From: an uncultured cyanobacterium
Lineage (GTDB): Bacteria; Cyanobacteriota; Cyanobacteriia; PCC-6307; Cyanobiaceae
Reading direction: 5' to 3'
Assembly (NCBI GenBank): GCA_903917565.1
Contig: CAIXBB010000007.1
Coordinates: forward strand, 1-64,000
Length of the DNA: 64,000 nucleotides
Under the pieces are notes generated by a model, which worked only from the letters and a program-made list of their open reading frames with translations, did not search any database and was not told the origin of the DNA. This document shows, one piece after another, positions 29,299-37,711 of this stretch; the first letter of the stretch is position 1; the number at the start of each line of letters is the position of its first letter. Made by a program: the position numbers and the translations under genes.

Positions 29299-30804
29299 TC
29301 AGTGGCCGCCGCTGGCCGCGGCGGTCATCTTGTCCATCACCTCCTCCAGGGAGAAGCTGGCAGCCTTCTGGCGGGGCGGATAGGCCTGGAAGGTGGCCAG
29401 GAACCGCCCGACGATGACCTGGGCGGGCACCAGCGCAAAGGCGTGATCCAGCATCCAGTCCCAGTAGGTGTTGGAAGTGATGTCGGCCCGCTCGTAGGGA
29501 TCGGTGAGCAGGTTGAAGATCTTCGGCAGACGCAGCACTGTGAAGGGTTCAGCCCAGATCTGGCAGGTGCCGGCCTGGCGCTGCTCCATGAACACGAACT
29601 TCCAGTTGTCGTAGCGCAGGCCTGTGAGATCGCCGTCGTCAGAGAAGTAGAAGAAGTCCACCCGCGGACTCTTCTGTGTCTGGCCCGTCCAGTAGTCGAG
29701 CATGTTGTAGCCATCCAGGTGAATCTTGAAGGTTTTCGATCCCACCTGATGGCCCGTGAGCAGCTTCTCCTTGATCTCCGGCTCTCCCGCCGCCGCCACC
29801 AAGGTCGGCAGCCAGTCGAGGTGGCTGACGATGCCGGTGAACAGGGTGCCGGGCGCAATCTTGCCGGGCCAGCGCACCAGGGCCGGCACCCGGTAGGCGC
29901 CCTCCCAGTTGGAGTTCTTCTCGTTGCGGAAGGGGGTCATGCCGGCATCGGGCCAGCTGTTCATATGGGGACCGTTGTCGGTGCTGTACATCACGATCGT
30001 GTCATCGGCGATGCCCAGCTCATCGAGCAGGTTGAGCATCTCGCCGATGCAGTTGTCGTGATAGATCATCACGTCGTGATACTCCGACTGCCAGCGGCCC
30101 GACTGACCCACATCCTGCGGCCGGGCATGGGTGCGGAAGTGCATGTGGGTGGTGTTGAACCACACAAAGAAGGGCTCACCGGAGGCCACCGCATCACGGA
30201 TGAAGCGCTTGGCTTCCACCATGAACTCTTCGTCGCAGGTTTCCTGGCGTTTCTTGGTGAGCGGCCCGGTGTTCTCGATCCTCTGGGTGCCATCGCCATT
30301 GGCCCAGCAGTGCAATACGCCGCGGGGTCCGAAGTTCTTCTTGAAGTCGGGGAAATCTTCCGGCTTGGGATAATCACGCAGTTCCGGTTCCTCCTCGGCG
30401 TTGAGGTGGTAGAGGTTGCCGAAGAACTCATCGAAGCCGTGCATTGTCGGCAGATGTTCGTCGCGGTCGCCGAAGTGGTTCTTGCCGAACTGGCCGGTGC
30501 GGTAGCCCAGGGGCTGGAGCAACTCGGCGATGGTGGGATCCTCGGAGCGGAAGCCCTGCTCGGCACCGGGAAGCCCCACCTTGCTGAGGCCGGTGCGGAA
30601 GACGCTCTGGCCGGTGATGAAGGCAGCGCGGCCGGCGGTACAGCTCTGCTCGGCGTAGTAGTGGATAAACTTGCCTCCCTCCTTGGCGACCCGGTCGATG
30701 TTGGGGGTCTGGTACCCCATCAAGCCATCGCTGTAGCAGCTGAGGTTGCTCTGGCCGATGTCGTCGCCCCAGAGGATCAGGATGTTGGGTTGGCCGTTGG
30801 GCAT
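29299..30804 (-). CDS. Type I (arylsulfatase-family) sulfatase
   Basis: The 501-residue protein starts NILILWGDDIGQSN, giving the metal-binding Asp pair. It has the formylglycine site SCTAGRAAF (Cys55, CxAxR variant), then TGQFGKNHFGD, YSTDNGPHMNSWPD and NEKNSNWEGAYRVP, which supply further active-site Lys, Asp, Asn and Lys. Type I sulfatases cleave sulfate esters. There is no signal peptide, so it probably acts in the cytoplasm on an imported ester. It lies directly upstream of its probable activating FGE and is divergent from an AraC regulator. A sulfate-scavenging role is the likely context. Confidence 0.92.
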   Translation of the reverse strand: MPNGQPNILILWGDDIGQSNLSCYSDGLMGYQTPNIDRVAKEGGKFIHYYAEQSCTAGRAAFITGQSVFRTGLSKVGLPGAEQGFRSEDPTIAELLQPLGYRTGQFGKNHFGDRDEHLPTMHGFDEFFGNLYHLNAEEEPELRDYPKPEDFPDFKKNFGPRGVLHCWANGDGTQRIENTGPLTKKRQETCDEEFMVEAKRFIRDAVASGEPFFVWFNTTHMHFRTHARPQDVGQSGRWQSEYHDVMIYHDNCIGEMLNLLDELGIADDTIVMYSTDNGPHMNSWPDAGMTPFRNEKNSNWEGAYRVPALVRWPGKIAPGTLFTGIVSHLDWLPTLVAAAGEPEIKEKLLTGHQVGSKTFKIHLDGYNMLDYWTGQTQKSPRVDFFYFSDDGDLTGLRYDNWKFVFMEQRQAGTCQIWAEPFTVLRLPKIFNLLTDPYERADITSNTYWDWMLDHAFALVPAQVIVGRFLATFQAYPPRQKAASFSLEEVMDKMTAAASGGH

Positions 30805-30896
30805 GACGGGAGAAGGGGAGCGGGTGCCTGATGGTCACTCTGCCCACCAAGGCAGAATCGGTGCATTCAAAAAGTGCAGTTCTCAATCCAAATCCC

Positions 30897-31955
30897 ATGC
30901 TGCGCTTCGGCTGTGTGGTGGAACTGGCCGAATCCCTTGCGGGGCTTGGGCTCCCCCTGGAGCTGACCCAGTTGGCACCAGGAGCGCTCCAGGGCGATCT
31001 GCTCGCACTGAGCTTTGGGTGCCTGCAGGTGCTGCGGGTGCGCTTCGATCGGGCGCTGCACATCGCCGGAGCCAAGCCAGGGGATCGCCAGTTGTTCACC
31101 CTGGAGCTGGATCCGGCTCCTCAGGCCGGCCCGCTCCGCTCCCACGGCCAGACCCTTCCCGCCAACGCGGTCTTCGGCATGGCGACCCATGGGGAGGTGC
31201 ATCTCACCGCCACAGGCCGGCGGTCGGTGGCGGTCCTGGCGATCGATCCAACCCGGTTCCAGCAGGAGGCCACGGCCTTGGGCCATGCCTGCCTCGATGA
31301 ACTGCTGTTGCGGGCCAACTGGCTGCCGATCGAGACCGGGCGATTCCAGCGGCTGTGCCGCCGTCTGCACCAGCTCTTCGCCCTCTCGGAAGCACCCTGG
31401 CCGCAACTGAGCGGGCCTTCGAACCATTCTTGGTGGCAGACGGATCTGCTTTCCCTGCTGATCGAAGCTCTGGCCCACGCCGCCGAGGACGGACCCAGCC
31501 TCCCGCGACCGCCGGCGAGGATCGAAATTGTCAAGCAGGCCCAAGCTTGGATGGCCCGGCACCAGGGCCAGTCGATCAGCCTGGATGGAATCTGCCGGGA
31601 GGTGTGCAGCAGCCGTCGCAGCCTGATTCAGGGTTTTCAGGACCATCTCGGCCTGGGGCCGATGGCCTTTCTCAAGCTGCAGCGGCTGCATGGTGTGCGG
31701 CAGACCTTGCTCGCCGCCGACCCGCAGGGGACGATGATCGCAGCGGTGGCGGCCCGGTACGGCCTTCACAACGCCGGCCATTTCGCCCGGGATTACCGGA
31801 TGCTGTTCGGTGAGTTGCCCAGCCTCACGCTGGCGACTGGGCCGAAGTCACTGTCCCAGTCGCGTCGGGCACTGACCACGGCGCAGCCTTGCCTGCGCGG
31901 GGCTCCAGGCGACGCAAACCCAGGCGGATGGATACCGGAAGATAGGGTCCGTTGA
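30897..31955 (+). CDS. AraC-family transcriptional regulator
   Basis: From ATG 30897 this is 352 residues; an ATG at 30831 is also in frame but would leave only 26 bases to the sulfatase start. The N-terminal 200 residues are a ligand-sensing region without clear cupin motifs. The C-terminal AraC HTH pair is clear: HQGQSISLDGICREVCSSRRSLIQGFQDHLGLGP for the first helix set, then MIAAVAARYGLHNAGHFARDYRMLFGELPS for the second. Divergence from the sulfatase/FGE pair suggests it regulates them. The intergenic 30805-30896 would hold the operator, though I cannot pick out a specific site. Confidence 0.88.
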   Translation: MLRFGCVVELAESLAGLGLPLELTQLAPGALQGDLLALSFGCLQVLRVRFDRALHIAGAKPGDRQLFTLELDPAPQAGPLRSHGQTLPANAVFGMATHGEVHLTATGRRSVAVLAIDPTRFQQEATALGHACLDELLLRANWLPIETGRFQRLCRRLHQLFALSEAPWPQLSGPSNHSWWQTDLLSLLIEALAHAAEDGPSLPRPPARIEIVKQAQAWMARHQGQSISLDGICREVCSSRRSLIQGFQDHLGLGPMAFLKLQRLHGVRQTLLAADPQGTMIAAVAARYGLHNAGHFARDYRMLFGELPSLTLATGPKSLSQSRRALTTAQPCLRGAPGDANPGGWIPEDRVR

Positions 31956-31973
31956 CCGTCGTGACGAAGCATC

Positions 31974-33653
31974 GTGGGTCACTCCGAGCCATGGGGGCTT
32001 CGCCCACGCCCCCGATGGGCGCGCGTCATCCTGCCCCTGCTGGCCGCTCTGCTGGCGGCCCAACTGCTGGTGGCGACCCCCCTTGTCCGGGCGGGTGAAT
32101 CTCCACCACCGGCCTTCATCGAACTGGATGGCCGCCAGGTGCTGGAGATCCGCGCCGGCGTCGGTGCCCAGACCCCGGCACAGATGGCGCGGCGGGGCAG
32201 CCAACGGCTGGCCGAACTGGCCGGGAACTACTCGATCGAGCCGGGGCAGATCGTCGTGCAGGAGGACCCCCCCTACACCACCATCGGCCGGATGCAGGAC
32301 GGCGTGTTCGAGCCCAGGATCTCGGTTGACGACCGCAACGCGGCCCGCTTTCAGCTCAACCGCCAGCAGCTGGCCCAGCGCTACCTGGAGCAGATCCGCG
32401 CGGCGATCGTGCGCTACCGCCAGACCCACCGGCGCTCCGACTGGCTGCGGGGCACCGCCCTGGCCCTGCTGGCTCTGGGCTTCTACATCCTCTGGCTGCG
32501 GGGCCAGATGGCCCTCAACCAGCGCCTGGAGCGCTGGATCAACGACCCCGCCAACCGCCGGATCCGAGGACTGCAGGTGGGGGGCAACCAGTGGCTCACC
32601 GCGGATCAGGAGCGCAGCCTCCTCGATCCCCTGCGCCGGATCGTGCATGGGTCCGTGCTGCTGCTGGTCAGTTATCTCTCCATCCCCCTGTTCCTGGGGC
32701 TGTTCCCCCCCACCCAGGGCCTCTCCGAAACCCTGCGGGGCCAGATCACCGGCCTTGTGGTGGGCGGCGCCCAGGCCTTTTCGAGGGCCATCCCCGACCT
32801 GATCTCGGTGGCGGTGATCCTGGGCCTCAGCGTGCTGCTGATGCGGGCCAGCAACGCCTGGTTCCGGGCGGTGGAACTGGGCAACCTCCGCCTGCGCTGG
32901 TTCTATCCCGAATGGGCCCGGCCCACCGCCCGGCTGGTGGGGATCGGCATCCTGCTGCTCGGCGTCGTGCTGGCCTACCCCTACATCCCAGGGGCCAACA
33001 GCAAGGCCTTCCAGGGGGCCGGGCTGTTCGTGGGGGTGCTGGCGGCCCTGGGCTCGAGTGCCGTGGCCGCCAACCTGATCGGCGGGCTGATGCTCACCTA
33101 CACCCGGGCCTACCAGGAAGGCGACCGGGTCAGCATCAACGGCACCGTCGGCATCGTTCACGACTGCGCCCTGCTGGTGACCCGCCTGCGCACCCCCCGC
33201 AATGAGGTGGTGAGCATCCCCAACGCCACCGTGCTGGGGGCCTCGATCGTCAATTACAGCCTGGCCCGCCGCGAGATCGCCCAGCCCGTGGTGATCGCCA
33301 CCACCGTCACCATCGGCTACGACGTGCCCTGGCGCCAGGTTCACCGGCTGATGCTGGACGCGGCCGGCGCCACCGCAGGCATCAGCCGGGAGATGCCCCC
33401 GTTCGTGCTCCAGACCTCCCTGAACGACTTCCATATCAGCTACGAGCTCAGCGCCTACGTGGAGGATGTGGACACCTACCGCAGCACCCTCTCCGACCTG
33501 CTGGGGGCCATCCAGGATCAGTTCGCTGGCGCCGGCGTCGAGATCCTCTCCCCCGTGTACCACGCCATGCGCAACGGGAACGGCAGCACGGTGCCCCCCT
33601 GGCCTTCCGAGTCCTTCGGCACCCCGACCCCCACTCCACCCGCCGCCGGTTGA
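31974..33653 (+). CDS. Mechanosensitive ion channel, MscS family
   Basis: The 559-residue protein starts at a GTG with a signal sequence (WARVILPLLAALLAAQLLVATP), followed by a roughly 110-residue periplasmic domain. Membrane segments then come at about 163-182, 225-245, 272-290 and 320-340. The MscS pore and beta domain reads GLFVGVLAALGSSAVAANLIGGLMLTYTRAYQEGDRVSING, VVSIPNATVLGASIVNYS, with a C-terminal cytoplasmic domain. MscS channels open at high membrane tension to release solutes in osmotic downshock. The periplasmic extension marks a larger MscS subtype. It begins 18 bases after the AraC gene. Confidence 0.88.
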   Translation: MGHSEPWGLRPRPRWARVILPLLAALLAAQLLVATPLVRAGESPPPAFIELDGRQVLEIRAGVGAQTPAQMARRGSQRLAELAGNYSIEPGQIVVQEDPPYTTIGRMQDGVFEPRISVDDRNAARFQLNRQQLAQRYLEQIRAAIVRYRQTHRRSDWLRGTALALLALGFYILWLRGQMALNQRLERWINDPANRRIRGLQVGGNQWLTADQERSLLDPLRRIVHGSVLLLVSYLSIPLFLGLFPPTQGLSETLRGQITGLVVGGAQAFSRAIPDLISVAVILGLSVLLMRASNAWFRAVELGNLRLRWFYPEWARPTARLVGIGILLLGVVLAYPYIPGANSKAFQGAGLFVGVLAALGSSAVAANLIGGLMLTYTRAYQEGDRVSINGTVGIVHDCALLVTRLRTPRNEVVSIPNATVLGASIVNYSLARREIAQPVVIATTVTIGYDVPWRQVHRLMLDAAGATAGISREMPPFVLQTSLNDFHISYELSAYVEDVDTYRSTLSDLLGAIQDQFAGAGVEILSPVYHAMRNGNGSTVPPWPSESFGTPTPTPPAAG

Positions 33654-33657
33654 GGGC

Positions 33658-33723
33658 TCAAGCCGCCTCCAGCTGGGCGAGGGCCTCGATCTGCAGACCC
33701 AGCCCGAGGGCGAACAGGATCAT
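33658..33723 (-). pseudogene. Possible remnant of a BASS-type transporter N-terminus
   Basis: A 21-codon minus-strand frame, MILFALGLGLQIEALAQLEAA, resembles the first helix of SBF transporters (compare TIMFALGVGLKG in the 25976-26842 gene). The frame is open upstream into the DUF202 gene but out of phase with it. It fills the gap between the convergent MscS and DUF202 genes. Fragment or chance; the support is weak. Confidence 0.2.
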
Positions 33724-33752
33724 GAACAGGCTGAGGACGGGTGGAGCGGGAG

Positions 33753-34142
33753 TCAGAGCGACAGCCCCCCGTAGGCCAGCATCGCCAGGGCGACGGCGCC
33801 GATCAGGGTGAGGCTCAAGGCCGTGGCCGTGGCGATCGAGCGTTGCTCGCGATAGACGAACACATCACTGTTGAGGCGGCGCAGATCACGCCGGTGCTGG
33901 ACGGTGGCCGCCGCCATCGCCACCATGCCGGTGAGCACGAAGGCCATCGACACCAGCCTCACCCCCAGGCCTGCGTGGCCGACGACACCGTCGCCCTGGC
34001 TCCTGATCGCGGCGACGATCTTGTCGAGACCGAAGCCGAAGCTGATCAGGGAGAGACAGGTGCGGATCCAGGCCATCAGGGTGCGCTCGGCGGCGTCACG
34101 GTTGCGCTGCTTGGCCAGTTCGTTGGTGAGATTGACGGTCAT
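33753..34142 (-). CDS. DUF202 (YidH-like) membrane protein
   Basis: The 129-residue protein matches DUF202: NELAKQRNRDAAERTLMAWIRTCLSLISFGFGLDKIV, with the conserved ERTLMAWIRT. A second helix (VRLVSMAFVLTGMVAMAAAT), a basic loop and a third helix (ATALSLTLIGAVALAMLAY) complete the three-helix topology. Members are inner-membrane proteins of unknown function. It converges with MscS and is divergent from the 34264 gene. Confidence 0.9.
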   Translation of the reverse strand: MTVNLTNELAKQRNRDAAERTLMAWIRTCLSLISFGFGLDKIVAAIRSQGDGVVGHAGLGVRLVSMAFVLTGMVAMAAATVQHRRDLRRLNSDVFVYREQRSIATATALSLTLIGAVALAMLAYGGLSL

Positions 34143-34263
34143 GGCAGGTGTGGGGAGGCCTCCTGAGGAGGGCGGCGGCGCCGCAGGCTCAGATCCATGG
34201 TTTCACCCATGCCCCCTCTTCCCTGCCTCGCTAGCGTTCCATCACCCCCCTGGCATACCGAGG

Positions 34264-34638
34264 ATGGCCGTTCTCAACCGCTGTGGGATCGCAGTGGCGC
34301 CGCGGCAGCCCATGGTCGACTGGACGCGACCCTTCTGGACCCGCGAGGACATGGAAGGGCTGGGGGAGGACCACAGCCTCTACCTGATTCCCACCTACGA
34401 CACCGAAGCGGAAGCCCAGGACCGGCTCCTGGACAGCTACGGACAGATCTTCGCCGCTGAACTCGACCTCTGGTGCCGCGACCGCAGCCGCTGGCCCCAG
34501 CCCCGCAGCCTTGAACTCTTCGAGGCCTGGTTCTCTGTTCGCTTCTTCCCCCTCGTCGAGGACCTGGACACCGATCCGTTGCACACCTACGTCATCGATG
34601 ACCACTTCCAGGACGCCCTGCGTGAGGCCATGGGCTGA
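34264..34638 (+). CDS. Conserved hypothetical protein beside transglutaminase
   Basis: The 124-residue acidic protein has no membrane segment or known motif. It is rich in aromatic residues and acidic pairs (WTRPFWTREDMEGLGEDH, LYLIPTYDTEAEAQ, LDLWCRDRSRWPQP). It ends three bases before the transglutaminase start, so the two are almost certainly co-transcribed and probably act together. I recall similar small proteins in other picocyanobacteria but no assigned function. Confidence 0.7.
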   Translation: MAVLNRCGIAVAPRQPMVDWTRPFWTREDMEGLGEDHSLYLIPTYDTEAEAQDRLLDSYGQIFAAELDLWCRDRSRWPQPRSLELFEAWFSVRFFPLVEDLDTDPLHTYVIDDHFQDALREAMG

Positions 34639-34641
34639 GCG

Positions 34642-35535
34642 ATGTTCTTCCGAATCCACCATCGGCTCAGTTACACCTACGACCGGCCCGTCTTCCTGGA
34701 GCCCATGACCCTGCGGCTGACCCCCCGCCAGGACGGCAGCCAGAGAATCCTCGAGCATCATCAGAAGCTGGTGGATCCGCCGGCGGGCCTGACCCGGGTG
34801 CTCGAGCCCGATGGCACCGACGCCATGGTGGCCTGGTTCCAGCAGGAGCGGGACCACCTCACGATCGAAGTGGACATGCTGGTGGAAACCCTGCGCAGCA
34901 ACCCCTTCGACTGGATCGTGACCCACAGGGAGGCGCAGCATCTGCCGGTGACCTACCCGGAGGCGGAGGCCAGCTCCCTGGCGGGATGTCTGCAGGATCA
35001 GACCGATCCCGCCGTGCGTGCCTGGGCCCAGGCCATCGCTGAACGGGTCGACGGATCGGCCACCGCCTTCCTCAGCGCCCTGGCCGATGACATCCACCAT
35101 GGCTTCCACCATGTCGGTCGGCTGGAAGGGGAGCCGACCTCAGCGGCGGAGACACTTGCGACGCTCACCGGGGCCTGCCGGGACACCGCCATGCTCTTCA
35201 TCGCGGCCTGCCGCAGCCAGGGCCTGGCGGCACGGTTCGTGAGCGGCTACTCGATGCACCATCCCCCCGAGGTGAGCGAACACGAGCTGCATGCCTGGGC
35301 TGAGGTGTACCTCCCGGGAGGGGGATGGAGGGGGTTCGATCCCAGTCTGGGCCTGGCGGTGGCCGATGGCCATGTGGTGCTCGCCGCCGCACCGGATCAC
35401 CATCTGGCGGCGCCGGTCAGCGGCCGCTACCGGGGAACCGGCGTGGGCTCCAACCTCACCTATCTGATCCAGCTGAAGGCCGCCTCCAGGCGCGAGGAGC
35501 TGGAGGAAAACGCTCAGCCGATGGTCCCGAGCTGA
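34642..35535 (+). CDS. Transglutaminase-like protein (bacterial N-terminal domain type)
   Basis: The 297-residue protein starts MFFRIHHRLSYTYDRPVFLEPMTLRLTPR, the bacterial transglutaminase-like N-terminal domain. It then has the papain-like catalytic core with TGACRDTAMLFIAACRSQGLAARFVSGYS (Cys) and HELHAWAEVYLPGGGWRGFDPS (His and Asp). The triad is intact, so a protease, amidase or cross-linking activity is possible. It closely resembles the protein at 60050-60928. No signal peptide. Linked to the 34264 gene; the 3' end overlaps a small convergent gene. Confidence 0.87.
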   Translation: MFFRIHHRLSYTYDRPVFLEPMTLRLTPRQDGSQRILEHHQKLVDPPAGLTRVLEPDGTDAMVAWFQQERDHLTIEVDMLVETLRSNPFDWIVTHREAQHLPVTYPEAEASSLAGCLQDQTDPAVRAWAQAIAERVDGSATAFLSALADDIHHGFHHVGRLEGEPTSAAETLATLTGACRDTAMLFIAACRSQGLAARFVSGYSMHHPPEVSEHELHAWAEVYLPGGGWRGFDPSLGLAVADGHVVLAAAPDHHLAAPVSGRYRGTGVGSNLTYLIQLKAASRREELEENAQPMVPS

Positions 35536-35726
35536 AGCCAGCAGCCCGCAGGGGCCAGCTTTTCGACGATCACCGGTGCCTGGTGGCTCAGGACCAACGT
35601 TCTGGCATAGCGTTCGGCCTCGTCGCGATGGTCGAAGAGGGGGCCGAGCACCTCGTTGGGAACGGTGGTCTCGTTCTGGTCGGCGGGTCGGACCCGGTAG
35701 CGGCCACGAGGGCTGGGTTCACTCAT
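35514..35726 (-). CDS. Small hypothetical protein
   Basis: From ATG 35726 this is 70 residues: MSEPSPRGRYRVRPADQNETTVPNEV, then HRDEAERYARTLVLSHQAPVIVEKLAPAGCWLQLG. The C-terminal half has a beta-alpha-beta look, with EAERYARTL as a helix and PVIVEKL as a strand. It overlaps the end of the transglutaminase gene by 22 bases. No family recognised. The frame is open to 35834, but the extension looks non-coding. Confidence 0.5.
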   Translation of the reverse strand: MSEPSPRGRYRVRPADQNETTVPNEVLGPLFDHRDEAERYARTLVLSHQAPVIVEKLAPAGCWLQLGTIG

Positions 35727-35835
35727 GCCACCAATCTGCTCCCCACCCCCCGCAAGTCGCCCCAGCAGCAGAGTGTCTTCCAATCCTGCGCGGACTCCCC
35801 ACCGGCGCGGACCACCCCGGCAGGGACCGACCATG

Positions 35836-35864
35836 AAAAAACCGCCCCGGAAGAACCGGGGCGG
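35836..35864 (-). terminator. Rho-independent terminator of the RNA-binding protein gene
   Basis: On the minus strand, CCGCCCCGG and CCGGGGCGG (35864-35856 and 35850-35842) form a nine-pair stem with a five-base loop. Six T residues follow (35841-35836). It lies about 40 bases after the stop of the RRM gene. Confidence 0.9.
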
Positions 35865-35902
35865 CCAGAGATGAAACAGGGACCTGGGGAGGACCCGGAG
35901 AC

Positions 35903-36253
35903 TCAGTAACGGCTGCGGCCGCCGCCACCGCCGCCATAGCCGCCGCCGCCACCACCGCCGTAGCCACCGCCACCGCCGCCGGAGCGACCGCCGCCACCGC
36001 CGCCGCCACCGGTGCGGGGCTCAGCCTTGTTGACGCGGATACTGCGACCCATCCACTCCACATCCTGGAGATCGTCGATGGCCTTGGTCTCGTCGGCGTC
36101 GTTCGTCATCTCAACGAAGGCGAAGCCCCTCTTGCGGCCGGTGTCGCGATCAAGAGGGAGGGTGCATTGGCGAAGCTCGCCGTACTGGGCAAACAGATTT
36201 TTGACGTCTTCCACTTCGGCGTCGAAGGAAAGATTTCCGATGTAAATGGTCAT
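35903..36253 (-). CDS. RRM-type glycine-rich RNA-binding protein (Rbp)
   Basis: The 116-residue protein has one RRM. RNP2 is IYIGNL at residues 3-8, RNP1 is RGFAFVEM near 42-49, and the fold ends SIRVNKAEPR. A C-terminal tail of about 35 residues is nearly all glycine with Tyr and Arg (GGGGGYGGGGG). Cyanobacterial Rbp proteins of this type respond to cold and light, bind mRNA, and some localise thylakoid-protein transcripts. The T-run just upstream of the start (TTTTTTTCTGG) lies in the 5' leader. A strong terminator follows. Confidence 0.93.
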   Translation of the reverse strand: MTIYIGNLSFDAEVEDVKNLFAQYGELRQCTLPLDRDTGRKRGFAFVEMTNDADETKAIDDLQDVEWMGRSIRVNKAEPRTGGGGGGGGRSGGGGGGYGGGGGGGYGGGGGGRSRY

Positions 36254-36414
36254 GAACCAGAAAAAAAACTATGAACCGATCCTTCGACAGCCCTTTTAGA
36301 AAGTGATGAGCTCGCTGGAGAGAAATCTTGGAATCTTCCCTACCCTACAGCCCCCATGGGCCCGGGAGGTCCCATGGCCAGGGGTCGGGATGACCGTCCC
36401 TGACGGCCGCCGCC

Positions 36415-36573
36415 TCAGTGCTGCACATGTGCAGCCTCCATGCCCACAGCAGCCCCACCGGCTGCGCCCCTGCCACGGGGACAGGCGGAGCGATCCGGGA
36501 TGGGGCTGCCTTTGCCCTGGCCCATGAGCAGCTCGGACCCAAGGCCGATCACGAAGCCAGCCACCAGCTCCAT
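36415..36573 (-). pseudogene. Truncated high-light-inducible protein remnant next to frp
   Basis: The frp stop is followed at once by an ATG (TGAATG) opening a 52-codon frame: MELVAGFVIGLGSELLMGQG, then an unrelated basic tail. GFVIGLGSELLMGQG matches the second half of an HLIP helix (GFVIGLGTEILTGQG in the intact gene at 47917-48072). The chlorophyll-binding part ExxNGRLAM is absent because frp coding sequence sits where it should be. A decayed hli gene is the simplest reading; a functional micro-membrane-protein co-translated with frp is the alternative. Confidence 0.5.
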
Positions 36574-36900
36574 TCACATGCGGGACATGGCCACAATCTT
36601 TGTGAGCTTGTCCTTGTCCAGTCCTTCCAGTTCTTCCACCTGGAGCAATCCGTCCTTCATAAGGCTGGCGAACACGAACAGGAGCCCTGGCAGGCGGAAG
36701 TCAAAGCGGCCCTCGATTTCGTGGCGTTGAATGCTGAGGAAATCATGGAGTTTCCAGCACTCCTCCACAGAGTCCATGCGGCTGGCGTGGGCCTGGGCAG
36801 CACGGATGATTCCCAAGGCGGCTCGGGAATGGGCCTTGTCGAAGGCACGACGTGCCACATCCTGCTCCTGGTCCGTCCACCCCAAAACCGCAGTCACCAT
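36574..36900 (-). CDS. frp: Fluorescence recovery protein
   Basis: FRP binds photoactivated OCP, releases it from the phycobilisome and speeds its return to the orange state. From ATG 36900 this is 108 residues, matching the active 109-residue Synechocystis form. The key segment is CWKLHDFLSIQRHEIEGRFD: Trp49, His52, Asp53 and Arg59 align with functional Synechocystis residues Trp50, His53, Asp54 and Arg60. LLFVFASLMKDGLLQVEEL and DKLTKIVAMSRM complete the family pattern. Starts at 36912 and 36948 are also in frame. It follows crtW on the same strand with a 26-base gap. Confidence 0.92.
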   Translation of the reverse strand: MVTAVLGWTDQEQDVARRAFDKAHSRAALGIIRAAQAHASRMDSVEECWKLHDFLSIQRHEIEGRFDFRLPGLLFVFASLMKDGLLQVEELEGLDKDKLTKIVAMSRM

Positions 36901-36926
36901 GGGTCTCAACATCTGATTTTTTGACC

Positions 36927-37661
36927 TTAACGCGCGACCCTCAGCCACCGCGAGCCATCCCCCTGTCCGTGATCAAGAGAAACGCGCCGCCTCAACTCCG
37001 GCAGCCGAAACCAGGGCACCGCCGGGTAGGCATGGTGCTCCCAGTGGTAGCCGAAGTGATAACAAGCCAGCAGGGAGAGAAGGTGGGAGTACTCCAGACT
37101 CCGGACGGCATGGCTGCCGGCAGCGGTAGAGGCTTCGCTGCGATGGGGGAGGTAGGTGCCGAAGAGGAACAGCTGAAACGAGCTCAGCACCAGCGGCAGA
37201 ACCCAGAAAGCGATCACATTCATCGCCCGCTGGGGCTCCAGCCCCATCAGCAGTCCCGCCGCAGCGATCCAGGTGATCAGCAACAGGCCCAGCTGGTTCA
37301 AGGAGAGATAGTTCCCCATGAAACGCACATACCAATGCAGGGCACCATCGCCGCTGGCCAAACGGAAATCGGGATCCCGGAGGCTGCCGGGGGAATGGTG
37401 ATGACGCAGATGCTGCCGGCGGCAGCGACCAAAGGGCAGGCCGGCGTAGAGCATCAAGGCCAGACGACCCAGGCCGTCGTTGAGGCCTGGATGCCCGGGC
37501 ACCAGGGTGCGATGCATGGCGTCGTGACCCAGGATGAACAGGCCCGTCTGGAGGAAGGTGCGTCCAGCGACGGCCAGTACCACGGCCAGCGGGGACCAGT
37601 GGTCCGGAGGGGCGAGAAGCAGGCCGATGAGGGTGGCGAACCACCCCCAGAAGATCATCAT
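36927..37661 (-). CDS. crtW: Beta-carotene ketolase, CrtW type
   Basis: CrtW adds 4-keto groups to beta-carotene, giving echinenone and canthaxanthin, the OCP pigments. The 244-residue membrane enzyme has the three histidine clusters that bind the di-iron centre: LGHDAMHRTL, RRQHLRHHHSPG and HWEHHAYPAVPW, with about four membrane helices. The ATG at 37661 falls just at the first helix. The open frame continues upstream through GRGFWLGMM, so a non-ATG start slightly upstream is possible. Its position between ocp and frp matches its role in supplying the OCP carotenoid. Confidence 0.92.
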   Translation of the reverse strand: MMIFWGWFATLIGLLLAPPDHWSPLAVVLAVAGRTFLQTGLFILGHDAMHRTLVPGHPGLNDGLGRLALMLYAGLPFGRCRRQHLRHHHSPGSLRDPDFRLASGDGALHWYVRFMGNYLSLNQLGLLLITWIAAAGLLMGLEPQRAMNVIAFWVLPLVLSSFQLFLFGTYLPHRSEASTAAGSHAVRSLEYSHLLSLLACYHFGYHWEHHAYPAVPWFRLPELRRRVSLDHGQGDGSRWLRVAR

Positions 37662-37711
37662 TCCAAGCCAAAACCCCCTGCCCAGAGGGGCAGGCTGAAT
37701 GGGAGATCTCT

